DNA of 27,621 bases from UBA1724 sp016302315 (GCA_016302315.1 JAEDNW010000015.1:1-27621), one strand, 5' to 3'. Shown: positions 15,275 through 23,602, counted from the first letter of the stretch. Numbers and translations are program-made. Notes: a model not told the origin generated them from the sequence alone.

Positions 15275-17476
15275 TCAGGTCAGGGCGTCCACCCGTTGCC
15301 AACCCTGGGGGAGTCGGAGGGGGAGAGTGGGGGGGGTATCCCAGTGGATGGCCACCTTGCCGTCCTGGGCATCCATATCCAGTCGTCCGTAGGCGGTATG
15401 GAGTCCATGGATGGCGAAGCGTCGTCCCGGGGTATGGAGTTCGAAGGGGGCGAATCCGCCCAGCACCAGGATTTCCTGATCGGTTTCCAGGTAGAGCCGT
15501 GCCAGTTCCATATCCAGCATTCTGCCGTTGTTGGAGGCATTGGGCTGCCAGGAGATATGTTCCGGGTCATCCACGTCGAAGCGTTCCTGGGTGAGGAAGC
15601 AGTCCTGGGAGCATCCGTAGCGTTCGAAAGCCTGGATGGCGCTCCAGGCCTTTTTGGTTTCGCCATTGGCCATCTGGACCAGGGCGGCGATTTCCTCTCC
15701 GGTGCCGATGTAGATCAGGTGGGGGGTCATGGCGCCGAAGAAGAAATCCTGGCAGGAGTGGTCTTCGCACCAGCGGATAAAGCGGCGCATGAGGGGATCG
15801 TGGAGGGAGACCAGGCCGGAGTAGGCCAGATAGGAGAAGGAGTCGCAATTGACGAATCCCTTGCAGTAGATGCCGGTGTCGTCGATTTGGCGTCGGACAT
15901 AGCCGTCGGGTTCCGTCAGGTCCCGGAAGCAGGCCAGCAGGTCTGCCTTGTAGCGTGTCGCTTCCTGGACGAAGTGTTCTCCCTGGGGGTGGCCGTAGCG
16001 TTTCAGGACTTCCGCCGCCAGCTCCATGCCCCGGCAGGACCAGTTGTCCGTGGTGATGACCAGTCGTCCGTAGTCGGCGTCGGTGGAGCAGGCTCTGGGC
16101 ATCAAGCCGGGAGAGGGGTAGTCCGGGGGATGGGGCGCCCGGATTTGGGCTTCGATCCAGCCGCAGGCCCGTGCCATGGCATCCAGGTATTTGCGGGCGA
16201 AGTCATGGTCCTGGGAGGCCTGGAGATAGAGGGCGGCCCAGGTGAGGGCGCTGCCGGTGACGCATGCCCATTTGGGGCCGGTGGTGCCGATGGCCCCTGG
16301 GGCCTCCACGAATTCTCCCACAGGGGGATATCCGCCGTCCTGGAGGGAGAAGATGAATTCCAGGAGGCGTCGGGGTTCCTGGAAATATCCCAGTCTCATC
16401 ATGGGGAGGAAGGCGCACATGGCCTCCCAGACCCACATGAAGAAGCGTTCGCTCATGCCTCCCTGGCAGGGAAAGAGGATCTCCCCTTTGCCCGGCCAGT
16501 CCATGGTGAAGAGGAGTTGCCGGGTGACCCGCTGCAGGGTAAGGAAGCGGTGGTTCAGGGAAGGGTCTCCAAAGTCTACTTGGGCGATCCCCTTCTCCTC
16601 TTCGGCCCAACGCTCTTCCCCGTAGCGACAGGCCTCCTGGAAGGAGGGGAGAGCGGAGGGAAGGCCGTTCTGGAGGGTGGTCTCCAGGGTCAATTCCAGG
16701 GATTTTTCCTCTCCAGGCGCCAGCTCCACCTGGAAATGGAGGAGATGGCGCACATCCTGAAGGCGATACTCCCGGTGGACAAAGTAGGGGCTGTCCCAAT
16801 GAAATTTCCCATCCGTATAGTCCTTGTCCTGGAAATGGGCTTCCTCCACCCACTCCACCTGGAAATCCCCGGGGGAGCACCGGAGAATGGGACGGTTCTG
16901 GTGCCAGAGGGCATTGTCCCGATATTGGCAGGTGGTGTCCTGGGCCGGGAAGTGGTTGGCGGTGAAGTGGTAGGTCACATAATGATAGTCGTAGAAGGAT
17001 TTCTCCAGGGGATGGGCGACCTTGAGCCACAGGTGCTTTTGCTCCGTCTTCTCTCCTTCGTTCCGCAACGAGGCCCGAATGGCCAGCCTCCCCTCCGCTC
17101 CCATGGCATATTGAAAGATCCATTGGGTGAAATAGGCGTAGTACGAGGCTCGAAACTGGGGAAGACTCCCCTGAAGACGCTCCAGCTTGCCATGATGGAA
17201 GTCCATGAGAAAGGGCGCTTCATCCGGCAAAAAGGTTAATGTGCGTAGAGACAACCCCTGGAGAAACTTCCGATGCTCCTCATTGTTGTTGTCCATCCCG
17301 GACGGCATGGGAAGCACCGCCACGTTGAAAGCCCCGTCCAAAATGACCATCTCTCTGCCTCCCGCATAGTTGAGGGGACAGTGGGCGGAGAAGGGGGGAC
17401 GGGGCAGGGCAGGACGGTTCAACTCCAATACCTGCTCCCAGGGAAGACTCTCCAAATTCGTGTACAGGCTGGCCAT
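15275..17476 (-). CDS. Six-hairpin glycosidase-like protein
   Basis: This 733-residue protein has an N-terminal beta-sandwich-like half (about 1-310, beginning PLNYAGGREMVILDGAFNVAVLPM) followed by an alpha/alpha barrel region (about 320-660). The barrel has the repeating helical pairs and acidic loops of six-hairpin glycosidases, for example ITTDNWSCRGMELAAEVLKRYG and DDTGIYCKGFVNCDSFSYLAYSGL. A short C-terminal beta tail follows. I cannot assign a GH family or substrate. No signal peptide is seen, so it probably acts in the cytoplasm. ATG 17476 (MASLYTNLESLPWEQ) was chosen over an in-frame TTG at 17509, which would add an unlikely hydrophobic stretch. No Shine-Dalgarno is visible. A palindrome at 17545-17581 could be its operator. 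It stands alone, ending at the bidirectional terminator. Confidence 0.82.
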   Translation of the reverse strand: MASLYTNLESLPWEQVLELNRPALPRPPFSAHCPLNYAGGREMVILDGAFNVAVLPMPSGMDNNNEEHRKFLQGLSLRTLTFLPDEAPFLMDFHHGKLERLQGSLPQFRASYYAYFTQWIFQYAMGAEGRLAIRASLRNEGEKTEQKHLWLKVAHPLEKSFYDYHYVTYHFTANHFPAQDTTCQYRDNALWHQNRPILRCSPGDFQVEWVEEAHFQDKDYTDGKFHWDSPYFVHREYRLQDVRHLLHFQVELAPGEEKSLELTLETTLQNGLPSALPSFQEACRYGEERWAEEEKGIAQVDFGDPSLNHRFLTLQRVTRQLLFTMDWPGKGEILFPCQGGMSERFFMWVWEAMCAFLPMMRLGYFQEPRRLLEFIFSLQDGGYPPVGEFVEAPGAIGTTGPKWACVTGSALTWAALYLQASQDHDFARKYLDAMARACGWIEAQIRAPHPPDYPSPGLMPRACSTDADYGRLVITTDNWSCRGMELAAEVLKRYGHPQGEHFVQEATRYKADLLACFRDLTEPDGYVRRQIDDTGIYCKGFVNCDSFSYLAYSGLVSLHDPLMRRFIRWCEDHSCQDFFFGAMTPHLIYIGTGEEIAALVQMANGETKKAWSAIQAFERYGCSQDCFLTQERFDVDDPEHISWQPNASNNGRMLDMELARLYLETDQEILVLGGFAPFELHTPGRRFAIHGLHTAYGRLDMDAQDGKVAIHWDTPPTLPLRLPQGWQRVDALT

Positions 17477-17544
17477 GGCAAAACCCAAAAAGAGGGGAAA
17501 GGCTGTCAATGCAAGGGGGATTTCTCTTCGGGAAAGGAGAATAA

Positions 17545-17588
17545 ATCACATAACTATCTATATTTCAGGTAGTTATATGATTATATGG
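17545..17588 (-). promoter_or_regulatory. Palindromic operator and -10 candidate upstream of the glycosidase
   Basis: ATCACATAACTA (17545-17556) and TAGTTATATGAT (17570-17581) are inverted copies with one mismatch, separated by 13 nt. A minus-strand TATAAT lies at the right edge (within 17579-17588), placing the palindrome over the start of transcription. The region is AT-rich compared with its surroundings. A sugar-responsive repressor would fit, but none is encoded here. Confidence 0.5.
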
Positions 17589-17622
17589 CGTGATCTTGCC
17601 ACGCCTTGCCCGGAAGAGAACG

Positions 17623-17656
17623 GTTCTGATGGGAATGTAGCACCTTCCGTCAGAAC
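17623..17656. other. Inverted repeat GTTCTGA/TCAGAAC downstream of the small exported-protein gene
   Basis: GTTCTGA (17623-17629) and TCAGAAC (17650-17656) pair, with an added GGGAA/TTCC segment inside. It lies ~50 nt after the stop of the 17708-18223 gene. There is no T-tract, so its role as a terminator is uncertain. Confidence 0.3.
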
Positions 17657-17707
17657 ATCCCTCCTGATGCCCCCCCCCTCCCTCTTTCTTCGGGAAACCA
17701 GGCCGCT

Positions 17708-18223
17708 CTACTCCTGGAGGCGATATTGCAGGGTGTAAACCAGGGGGGCGGAGAGTTTGGGACTCTTCACTGTGATATCCAGGAAGAGGGTTTTCCCATC
17801 TTCGGCGAAGCGATAGACATTGGTGCGCACCCCGTCCTCTGCGGTAAAGGTCTGCACCAAGGCACCGTCATTCTCCCGACGGGTGAAGGTGACCTGATTC
17901 TCCAGCCATTCCACGGCAGGGCCGCCAATGAGCCCTGTCATCCGGTCCGCCCCGTTCCGCTCGAAGGTGACACGGTCCCCGTCAATTTCCAGCACCAGCT
18001 TGTCGTAGGGACGGGTGCTCTTCTGAAGGCGACGCCGGGCCACTCCGCGAATGGCAAAGTTGAACTCCTTCGCCGCCGTCTCCACTGTGGCGGTGAGCTT
18101 GTCCTGCAGCTCCTTGGGAGTGGCGTTGATATATGTGCCTCCCCAGGCGGTCAGGGCGGAAAAAAGGAAGAGAAGGGAGAAAATGGAAGAGAGGCTGCTG
18201 CGCATGATGGATTTGACCTCCAT
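17708..18223 (-). CDS. Small exported protein of unknown function
   Basis: 171 residues, not recognised as a named family. The N-terminus carries a signal peptide: MEVKSIMRSS, then the hydrophobic core IFSLLFLFSALTAWG, with cleavage expected near residue 27-29. A second in-frame ATG (residue 7) would also give a normal signal. The mature part is about 140 residues, rich in beta-type alternation (DKLVLEIDGDRVTFERNGADRM, VYRFAEDGKTLFLDITVKSP), and lacks cysteine, so a periplasmic beta-rich fold is likely. It has its own promoter-like element (TATAGTA, 18323-18329) about 100 nt upstream and appears to be a single-gene unit. No partner is evident in the flanking genes. Confidence 0.75.
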   Translation of the reverse strand: MEVKSIMRSSLSSIFSLLFLFSALTAWGGTYINATPKELQDKLTATVETAAKEFNFAIRGVARRRLQKSTRPYDKLVLEIDGDRVTFERNGADRMTGLIGGPAVEWLENQVTFTRRENDGALVQTFTAEDGVRTNVYRFAEDGKTLFLDITVKSPKLSAPLVYTLQYRLQE

Positions 18224-18323
18224 GGAATGAACGGGAAAAGACGGCTCCTGAAGCCGGGGAGGCGGGGCTTCCCCAAGCCAGACGGAACAACGGGCAAGTC
18301 ATGACAAAAGGGAAATCGGCTGT

Positions 18324-18329
18324 ACTATA
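18324..18329 (-). promoter_or_regulatory. TATAGT -10 element for the small exported-protein gene
   Basis: On the minus strand the sequence reads AAGAGGGGGG directly followed by TATAGTACAG. The purine tract plus TATAGTA also occurs near 23884 on the same strand. No canonical -35 is seen. Confidence 0.5.
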
Positions 18330-18395
18330 CCCCCCTCTTTTCTTATTTTGCGACATTATTCGAATGTTGTCGCAAATCGGGGATTGCGTCGGGGA

Positions 18396-19161
18396 TCATG
18401 CCCGGGAGATCAGCGTCTCTTCCTCCGGGTCATCCGTGGGGAGGTGGAGCATTCTTTGAAGAACGTGTCGATAGCGTTTTCTGAAGAACCGGAAGCTGGG
18501 GGAATCGATCTTTTCCCACTGTACAGCTTCCGCATCCACGGTGCTGTAGATGTCATTCACCGGGCATTTGAGGAAATTGGCCAGGAGTTTCTTGGGGGAG
18601 TTTGGGGATGCGTCATTTCCTGGCGGATTTTTCTCGAAGCGCTGACTGTTTTGATAAGGGGTGTTCTGGTAATGGGCCAGAAAGCCAGTATTCGCTTCTG
18701 GTGCAGGGAACCATGGCGACTCCGTTTCGGAAATTCTTGGCGGAGGCGAATCCTCGCTCAATGCTGGAGACAGTGTCCTGATAGGCCTTTTCGGCTTTGG
18801 TATTGTCCCTTTGGGTGAAATCGCAGTCATGGAAGAGAACCGCACCGGTTTCCCGGTGGTCTTTCTCCTCTCTTTCCTGTGCTAATTCGCCAAGTATTCT
18901 GGCCTGTTGTCGGAGTGCGGCCAGGGCCTTGTTTTCGCCGGAGGCGTTCTTGCCTCCCCGCAGAACCATGCCTTTGGTACGGGATGTGCTGCGGGCCAGT
19001 TCCAGGCAGGAGAGGATGTAAAAGCCAAGGGTGTCCGTGGGGGAGATGACCGTTTCCCCCAGCGTTTCCAGAGCCTTCATCAGGATTCCGGGGTTTTTGT
19101 CATCGTAACCCACATCGCTTGGGCCTACCCCGCAGACAAGGAACTGGAGTTCTCGGGACAT
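18396..19161 (-). pseudogene. Frameshifted Toprim-like gene (DUF4276/RloB type)
   Basis: Two overlapping minus-strand frames (18613-19161 and 18396-18845) are pieces of one protein of ~255 residues. The first begins MSRELQFLVCGVGPSDVGYDD and contains the acidic motif VLFHDCDFTQRD, typical of Toprim-like DUF4276/RloB proteins. It runs to MVPCTRSEYWL and then goes out of frame. The other frame continues in register with LAHYQNTPYQNSQRFEKNPPG and ends ISRA. One extra base in the run at + strand 18681-18683 explains the break. Deleting it restores SEYWLLAHYQNT, which fits the EVWLLAH-like block of the family. The usual GEGPSD has Val in place of the acidic residue (GVGPSD), suggesting further decay. 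Relatives usually pair with an AAA ATPase, but none is adjacent. A sequencing error cannot be excluded. Confidence 0.7.
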
Positions 19162-19214
19162 GCTTGTGCGTGATGATCAATGGATAAGGGACTGAGCGTA
19201 TTGCACCCTGGAAC

Positions 19215-19400
19215 GGGGGGGGGGGCGCGGGGGATTCCCCCCGCCTTGACGGAACCCCCTCTGGGGGCAGGGGGCATCCTCATGAACCCCGCCTGCGGGG
19301 TGACAGGATCGCTAGACGGGGGTGGAGGCCGGGAATATCCCGGCCAAGAACCCCCGGCGGGAAACATCCCGGCCGGGAGCCCCCGGGGGACGGAGATCGG
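19215..19400. repeat. GC-rich hairpin repeat R3 with an 11-G run
   Basis: An 11-G run (19215-19225) is followed by ATTCCCCCCGCC, the hairpin CCCCC-tct-GGGGG (19255-19267), CAGGGGGCATCCTCATGA, and the hairpin ACCCCGC-ct-GCGGGGT (19286-19301). Then come GACAGGATCGCTAGACGGGGG and palindromic CCGGGAATATCCCGG. It is the same layout as at 6890 and 8875. No gene is seen between 19162 and 19411. Confidence 0.8.
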
Positions 19401-19411
19401 ACTTGAAATCT

Positions 19412-19993
19412 TTATAGAAGAATGGCCCGATCCTGAGGGCGGCAGACTCGGATGTATTCTTCTTCCAGGGGGATCCAGAGGCTTTGGAAGACCTGGGCTT
19501 TTTCGGGGCCGTTGCGTTTCAGGATGCGCTGGTGCTGTTCCTGGGGGGAGATAGAATAGAAGAAGGCGATGTCGGCATAGTCCCCGAAGGCGGGATGGAG
19601 GGCGTAGGCTCCCTCCACAATGCGCCAGGTGTTTTCCCCGGCGACTTCCTGTTCCTCGTCCAGGCATCCCAGAGAGCATGAGAAGCGTCTGTATCGGAAG
19701 GGGGCGGGCTGGTGGAGAAAGGGGAGCACCTCCTGCTGGAATCGCTCGTAGTGGACATTTCCCCCGGGGGTGGAGCGTCGCTGGGGAGTGCGCAGTTCCG
19801 GGGGGAGGAAGAAGTCGTCCATATGGATGACGGCGCCTTGGAGTTCCCTGGCCAGGGCCAGGGCCAGGGTGGTTTTCCCGGCGGAGGCCCTGCCGTCCAG
19901 GGCCAGGACCAGGGGGGTGCGGCGTTGGGGGAGGGCCTGGATTTCCTGGAGGACCTTGTCCAGGGTGTGCTGGAGATCAGGGGTATCCGTCAT
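19412..19993 (-). CDS. Uridine-kinase-like P-loop protein
   Basis: This 193-residue protein belongs to the uridine kinase/phosphoribulokinase-like P-loop group. Walker A is GRASAGKTT (about residues 34-42), preceded by LVLALD and followed at the expected distance by the acidic HMDDFFLPPELRTPQRRSTPGGNVHYERF. A later block NTWRIVEGAYALHPAFGDYADIAFFYSISPQEQHQRILKRNGPEKA holds the lid-type arginines. The substrate is not evident, and it is shorter than typical Udk (~210). Its ATG overlaps the stop of the binding-protein gene (ATGA, 19990-19993), so it is translationally coupled as the last gene of the ABC-transporter operon. A role in using or recycling the imported compound is possible but unproven. 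Confidence 0.75.
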   Translation of the reverse strand: MTDTPDLQHTLDKVLQEIQALPQRRTPLVLALDGRASAGKTTLALALARELQGAVIHMDDFFLPPELRTPQRRSTPGGNVHYERFQQEVLPFLHQPAPFRYRRFSCSLGCLDEEQEVAGENTWRIVEGAYALHPAFGDYADIAFFYSISPQEQHQRILKRNGPEKAQVFQSLWIPLEEEYIRVCRPQDRAILL

Positions 19994-21087
19994 GGGAGTT
20001 CCGGCAGAGGGGGTTCCTGGGGGGGCCAGGGCACCTTCACCTGGTCGGTTTGGAGGAGGAACAGGAAGAGTTCCCGTCCCCGTTCTTCCAGATCCACATC
20101 CTGGAAGCGCTGGGGATAGAGGATTTTGCCCAGGAGGAGGGCGTCGAGGTAGGCGATTTCCAGATTGGTGTAGTAGGCGTTGTAGGGCATGAGGAGATGG
20201 ACCTGGCGGTTCTGGAATGCCTCCATGGCCTGGAAGAGCCGGGGTGTTCTCCGGTATTCCTCCAGGAAGAGGGGCCATCCTCCCTGATCCAGGAACACCA
20301 CCTGGGGATTCAGGGCCAGCACGGTTTCCAGTTCCAGCTTCCGGTAGCCCCCTTCTCCCTGGGCATCCAGCACATTCCGGACCCGGAGAGCCTGAAAGAG
20401 GGAATATCCCGCCCTGGAACTGCCGAAGCCCTGAAGGCCGAAATGGGAGTGGCATCCCAGGTAGACCCGGGGCTGCTCCTCCGGAGCAAGCCCTTCTGTG
20501 CGCTCCTGCAATTCCTGCTGGAGGGCGCGAATGCAGGCCACCACTTCCCCGGCCCGCTGCTCCTCCTGCAGAACCTCTCCCAGCAGGGTCAGGGATTGTT
20601 CCACCATGGGATCGAAGGCCTCGGTGTCCCCGTAGTGCAGCACCACCACCGGAATCCCCGTGTCTCTCTGAAGCTTCTCCATCTCCCCGGGGGAGGAGTA
20701 GAAGGTGGAGAAAATGACATCCGGCTGCCGGGCAAGCAGGGCCTCGGGATCCACGGTGCCGGCGGGGCCTCCCGCCCCAATGACCGGAAGGCGTTGAAAG
20801 AGCTCCTTGTGGGCTTCCTGATAGGGACGGAAGGAGAAGAGAAATCCCTTTTCGCAGGCCTCCACGCCGCAGAGCAGGGAGGGATCCCCGATGTAGCAGA
20901 AGAGGCGGAGGGCGCCGGCCCCGATGCAGGCCACCCGGCGGATCTCCTGGGGAAGCTCCACCTGGCGCCCCAGGGTGTCACGCACCTGACGCCGGGGCGC
21001 ACCTTCCGGAGCGGCAGCGGGGCGGGGAGAGCATCCTGCCAGGAACAGGAGCAGAAGGAGGGGGAGGGAGAGGAGGGAGGCGCGCAT
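19990..21087 (-). CDS. ABC transporter substrate-binding lipoprotein (iron-siderophore/cobalamin type)
   Basis: 365 residues. The lipobox LFLAGC (Cys at residue 19) follows a strongly hydrophobic signal, so the protein is a membrane-anchored periplasmic receptor. The body has the two-lobed type III binding-protein pattern (BtuF/FecB/FhuD): RQVELPQEIRRVACIGAGALRLFCYIG, PVIGAGGPAGTVDPEALLARQPDVIF, and the C-terminal block MPYNAYYTNLEIAYLDALLLGKILYP. The ligand (haem, siderophore, cobalamin or another metal complex) cannot be told from sequence. It follows the ATPase gene by ~10 nt and overlaps the kinase-like gene. No Shine-Dalgarno is visible before ATG 21087. Confidence 0.88.
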   Translation of the reverse strand: MRASLLSLPLLLLLFLAGCSPRPAAAPEGAPRRQVRDTLGRQVELPQEIRRVACIGAGALRLFCYIGDPSLLCGVEACEKGFLFSFRPYQEAHKELFQRLPVIGAGGPAGTVDPEALLARQPDVIFSTFYSSPGEMEKLQRDTGIPVVVLHYGDTEAFDPMVEQSLTLLGEVLQEEQRAGEVVACIRALQQELQERTEGLAPEEQPRVYLGCHSHFGLQGFGSSRAGYSLFQALRVRNVLDAQGEGGYRKLELETVLALNPQVVFLDQGGWPLFLEEYRRTPRLFQAMEAFQNRQVHLLMPYNAYYTNLEIAYLDALLLGKILYPQRFQDVDLEERGRELFLFLLQTDQVKVPWPPQEPPLPELP

Positions 21088-21097
21088 GGGGGAAGGG

Positions 21098-21865
21098 CTA
21101 GCCGAAGAGGAAGTGGGGGAAAGTCCCCTCCGGGGAGGGAAGACAGTGGACGGGGACGCCGTAGAGCCGGGAGAGGAGGTCAGGGGTCAGGGTTTCCCGG
21201 GCGTTTCCCTGGGCCAGAGCGCGGCCGCCTTGCAGCAGGAGGACATCCGTGGCCACCCGGAGGGCAAGGTTGACATCGTGGATGGCCAGCACCATGATGA
21301 AGTTCTCCTCCCGGAGAAGCTGCTGGAGAAGGCGGAGGATGTCCAGCTGAGCATGGACATCCAGATTGCTGGTCGGTTCGTCCAAGAGCAGGAGCTGGGG
21401 TTCCTGGGCCAGGGCCTGGGCTAGGGCCACCCGCTGGCGCTCTCCCCCGGAAAGGGTATGGAGCGGGCGATGCTGCCGGTCTGTGAGGCCCAGGCGTTCC
21501 AGGGTTTCCCGGACCACCTGGAGGTCATGGGGGGCGGGGCGCCAGGAGAGATGGGGAATGCGTCCCAGCAGGACTGCCTCCAGCACTGTGCAGTCGGGGA
21601 AGGCGGGACTCTGGGGGACCAGGGCCACCCTTTGGGCCCGTTCCCGTGGGGGCAGGGCATGCAGGGCCAGGGCGTCCAGGCGCACCTCTCCCCGGGTGGG
21701 GGCTTCCAGCCCCGCCATGAGCTTCAGGAGGGTGGATTTCCCGGAGCCGTTTTCTCCCAGGAGGGCCAGGCACTGTCCCCTCTGGAGGTGGAGAGAGATG
21801 TCCTGGAGGGTTTCCCGGCTGCCGGAGGGATAGGCGAAATGGAGATTCTGAAGGGTCAGTTCCAT
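21098..21865 (-). CDS. ABC transporter ATPase (FecE/BtuD type)
   Basis: This 255-residue ATPase powers the adjacent FecCD-type permease. Walker A GENGSGKST is at 37-45, the Q-loop at VPQSPAF, the signature LSGGERQRVALAQAL, Walker B LLLLDEPTSNLD, and the switch His in AIHDVNLALR. The tail DLLSRLYGVPVHCLP is typical of the iron-chelate/cobalamin subfamily. The ATG at 21865 (MELTLQNLHFAYPSG) is the family start. Upstream in-frame codons overlap the permease. It begins 2 nt after the permease stop, consistent with tight co-translation. Confidence 0.94.
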   Translation of the reverse strand: MELTLQNLHFAYPSGSRETLQDISLHLQRGQCLALLGENGSGKSTLLKLMAGLEAPTRGEVRLDALALHALPPRERAQRVALVPQSPAFPDCTVLEAVLLGRIPHLSWRPAPHDLQVVRETLERLGLTDRQHRPLHTLSGGERQRVALAQALAQEPQLLLLDEPTSNLDVHAQLDILRLLQQLLREENFIMVLAIHDVNLALRVATDVLLLQGGRALAQGNARETLTPDLLSRLYGVPVHCLPSPEGTFPHFLFG

Positions 21866-21867
21866 GG

Positions 21868-22848
21868 TCAGGAAAGAGGGGCTTTCCGGGAGCCCTTCAG
21901 CAGGAGCCAGAGGAAGAGGGGGGCGCCCATTAGGGCGGTGAGGGCGCCCACGGGAAGCAGAATCCCCCTGCCGGGCAAACGGGAGAGCAGATCCGCCAGA
22001 AGCAGAAGGCATCCCCCCGCCAGAAAGGTGCAGGCGGGCAGACCGTTACGCTGCCCCTTTCCCATGGCGCGGGAGAGATGGGGGCCCAGAAGTCCCACGA
22101 AGCCGATGACCCCCAGCAGGGAGACGGAGAGGGCGGTGATCAGGGCGGCGATAGCCAGGGCGGCCAGACGGAGCCGGGAAAAGGGGACACCCAGGGCGGC
22201 GGCCAGGCTGTCGCCTCCCTCCAGGGCCAGAAGGGGCCATCGTTGCCAGGCCAGGAAGGCGATGGCCAGGAGGGCCGGGGGCAGGAGCAGGAGACATTCC
22301 TTCAGGGTGATGCGTCCCAGGTCTCCGAAAGTCCAGAAGATGGCGGCGGAGAGCTGGGTGTCCTGGGCGAAGCACTGGAGGAGGGTGGTGACGGAGAGGG
22401 CCAGGGCGCCAATGGCCATGCCCGCCAGCACCACGGATTCCGGAGAGAAGCCTCCCCGCTGGGCGATCAGGGCCATGAGGAGGGCGGCCAGCATGGTGGC
22501 GGTGAAGGCGCAAAGGGCGGTGGTGCCGGGGAGGGGGGAGAGTCCGGGCAGAAGGATGAGGCATACGTTGGCCCCCAGGGCGGCGGCGTGATTCAAGCCC
22601 AGGGCCGCCAGGGGATTGCGGAGGACTCCCTGCATCAGGAGTCCCGCCAGGGCCAGGGAGCCGCCGGAAAGCACCGCCGCCAGCACCCGGGGAAGCCGGA
22701 GGTGGAGGAAGACCTGCCGGGCCAGATCCCCCCCGTCCTGCCAGAGGGAACATCCCATGGCCCCGGTGCAGAGATCTGCCGCGGCCAGCGCCAGGAGGAC
22801 CAGGAGATGTCCCCAGAATAGCAGATGTGGCGAGGGAGAGGGGCGCAT
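21868..22848 (-). CDS. ABC transporter permease, FecCD family
   Basis: 326 residues with about nine to ten hydrophobic segments. Family blocks include RLPRVLAAVLSGGSLALAGLLMQGVLRNPLA near the start, GANVCLILL, WTFGDLGRIT in the middle, and GVIGFVGLLGPHLSRAMGKGQRNGLP before the final helices. These are the FecCD/BtuC signatures for import of iron chelates or cobalamin across the inner membrane. The ATG at 22848 gives the usual length. It is preceded by a C-rich tract rather than a Shine-Dalgarno. It starts 16 nt after the pseudopilin stop and ends 2 nt before the ATPase, so all are probably one transcript. Confidence 0.94.
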   Translation of the reverse strand: MRPSPSPHLLFWGHLLVLLALAAADLCTGAMGCSLWQDGGDLARQVFLHLRLPRVLAAVLSGGSLALAGLLMQGVLRNPLAALGLNHAAALGANVCLILLPGLSPLPGTTALCAFTATMLAALLMALIAQRGGFSPESVVLAGMAIGALALSVTTLLQCFAQDTQLSAAIFWTFGDLGRITLKECLLLLPPALLAIAFLAWQRWPLLALEGGDSLAAALGVPFSRLRLAALAIAALITALSVSLLGVIGFVGLLGPHLSRAMGKGQRNGLPACTFLAGGCLLLLADLLSRLPGRGILLPVGALTALMGAPLFLWLLLKGSRKAPLS

Positions 22849-22864
22849 GGGGGGGAGGGGAAGG

Positions 22865-23602
22865 CTAGAGGGGATCGATGGTTTCCAGGGCCGCATTGAC
22901 CTTGCCCTGGTTGAACCAGGTGTTCCGCAGGGTGGCCTCCTCGGCTGCCGGATAGGATTCCTTGCAGGGAAGCTGGGGGCGTTCCAGGGGGGCGACATGG
23001 CCATCCAGGAACGCCACATCGCACAGGGTGCCTTTGCGGTGGCGGAAGAGGGCCGCCCGGTTGAGGCCGTAGCTGGAGCCGGTGAGATGGCGGCCTTCCG
23101 GATTGACCACATTGCAGTAGTAGCAGAGGTGGCCGGTGTTCTCCACCAGCATGGCGGTGATGGCGGGGGCGGAGAAAGAAATGGTCTTCAGGGCGCCCTG
23201 GCCGGCGGAGGCGATGAGGTAGTTCAGCCCGAAATTGGTGGTGATGTCCTCCTGCTGGGGTTCATCAGGGCAGAAGAGGACTTTGGAGGGCTGGGAAGAG
23301 GCCTGGTGGGTGCCCAGGTAGCGCATCACAATGTCGTCCAGCCAGTTTTTGGCGGTGATGGCCTGCCCGTAGCTGTTCTGGTTTCCGCCGCCCAGATTGT
23401 CCAGGCAGGGAAGGAAGTCATCGTAGTCCTGGCTATACATCAAGAAGGCCAGGGAGAGCTGCCGCATATTGGAGACGCAGGCGGTGGCCCGGGCCTTTTC
23501 CCGGGCGCTGGAGAGGGCCGGCAAGAGCATGGCGGCCAGGATGGCGATGATGGCAATGACAACCAGGAGTTCGATCAAGGTGAAGGGGCGCAGTCTGGTC
23601 AT
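22865..23602 (-). CDS. Pseudopilin-like protein with N-terminal methylation motif and H-x(n)-DG tail
   Basis: 245 residues. The N-terminus MTRLRPFTLIELLVVIAIIAILAAMLLPALSSARE is the type IV pilin/pseudopilin leader: cleavage before Phe7 and Glu at mature position 5, with one membrane helix. The C-terminal domain contains FRHRKGTLCDVAFLDGHVAPL, close to the H-X9-DG motif found in very large paralogous families in Lentisphaerae and Planctomycetes. Six or more cysteines occur in the exported part, unlike most neighbours. The prepilin peptidase at 14243-15193 could process it. It is the first gene of the ABC-transporter operon, 16 nt before the permease. ATG 23602 is set by the leader motif. A 280-nt structured leader precedes it. 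Confidence 0.92.
   Translation of the reverse strand: MTRLRPFTLIELLVVIAIIAILAAMLLPALSSAREKARATACVSNMRQLSLAFLMYSQDYDDFLPCLDNLGGGNQNSYGQAITAKNWLDDIVMRYLGTHQASSQPSKVLFCPDEPQQEDITTNFGLNYLIASAGQGALKTISFSAPAITAMLVENTGHLCYYCNVVNPEGRHLTGSSYGLNRAALFRHRKGTLCDVAFLDGHVAPLERPQLPCKESYPAAEEATLRNTWFNQGKVNAALETIDPL

Noticed and set aside
15296..17239. A 647-codon plus-strand frame opposite the glycosidase
   Set aside because: Its Gly/Glu/Val-rich translation mirrors the real gene's codons. The minus-strand protein has coherent domain structure.
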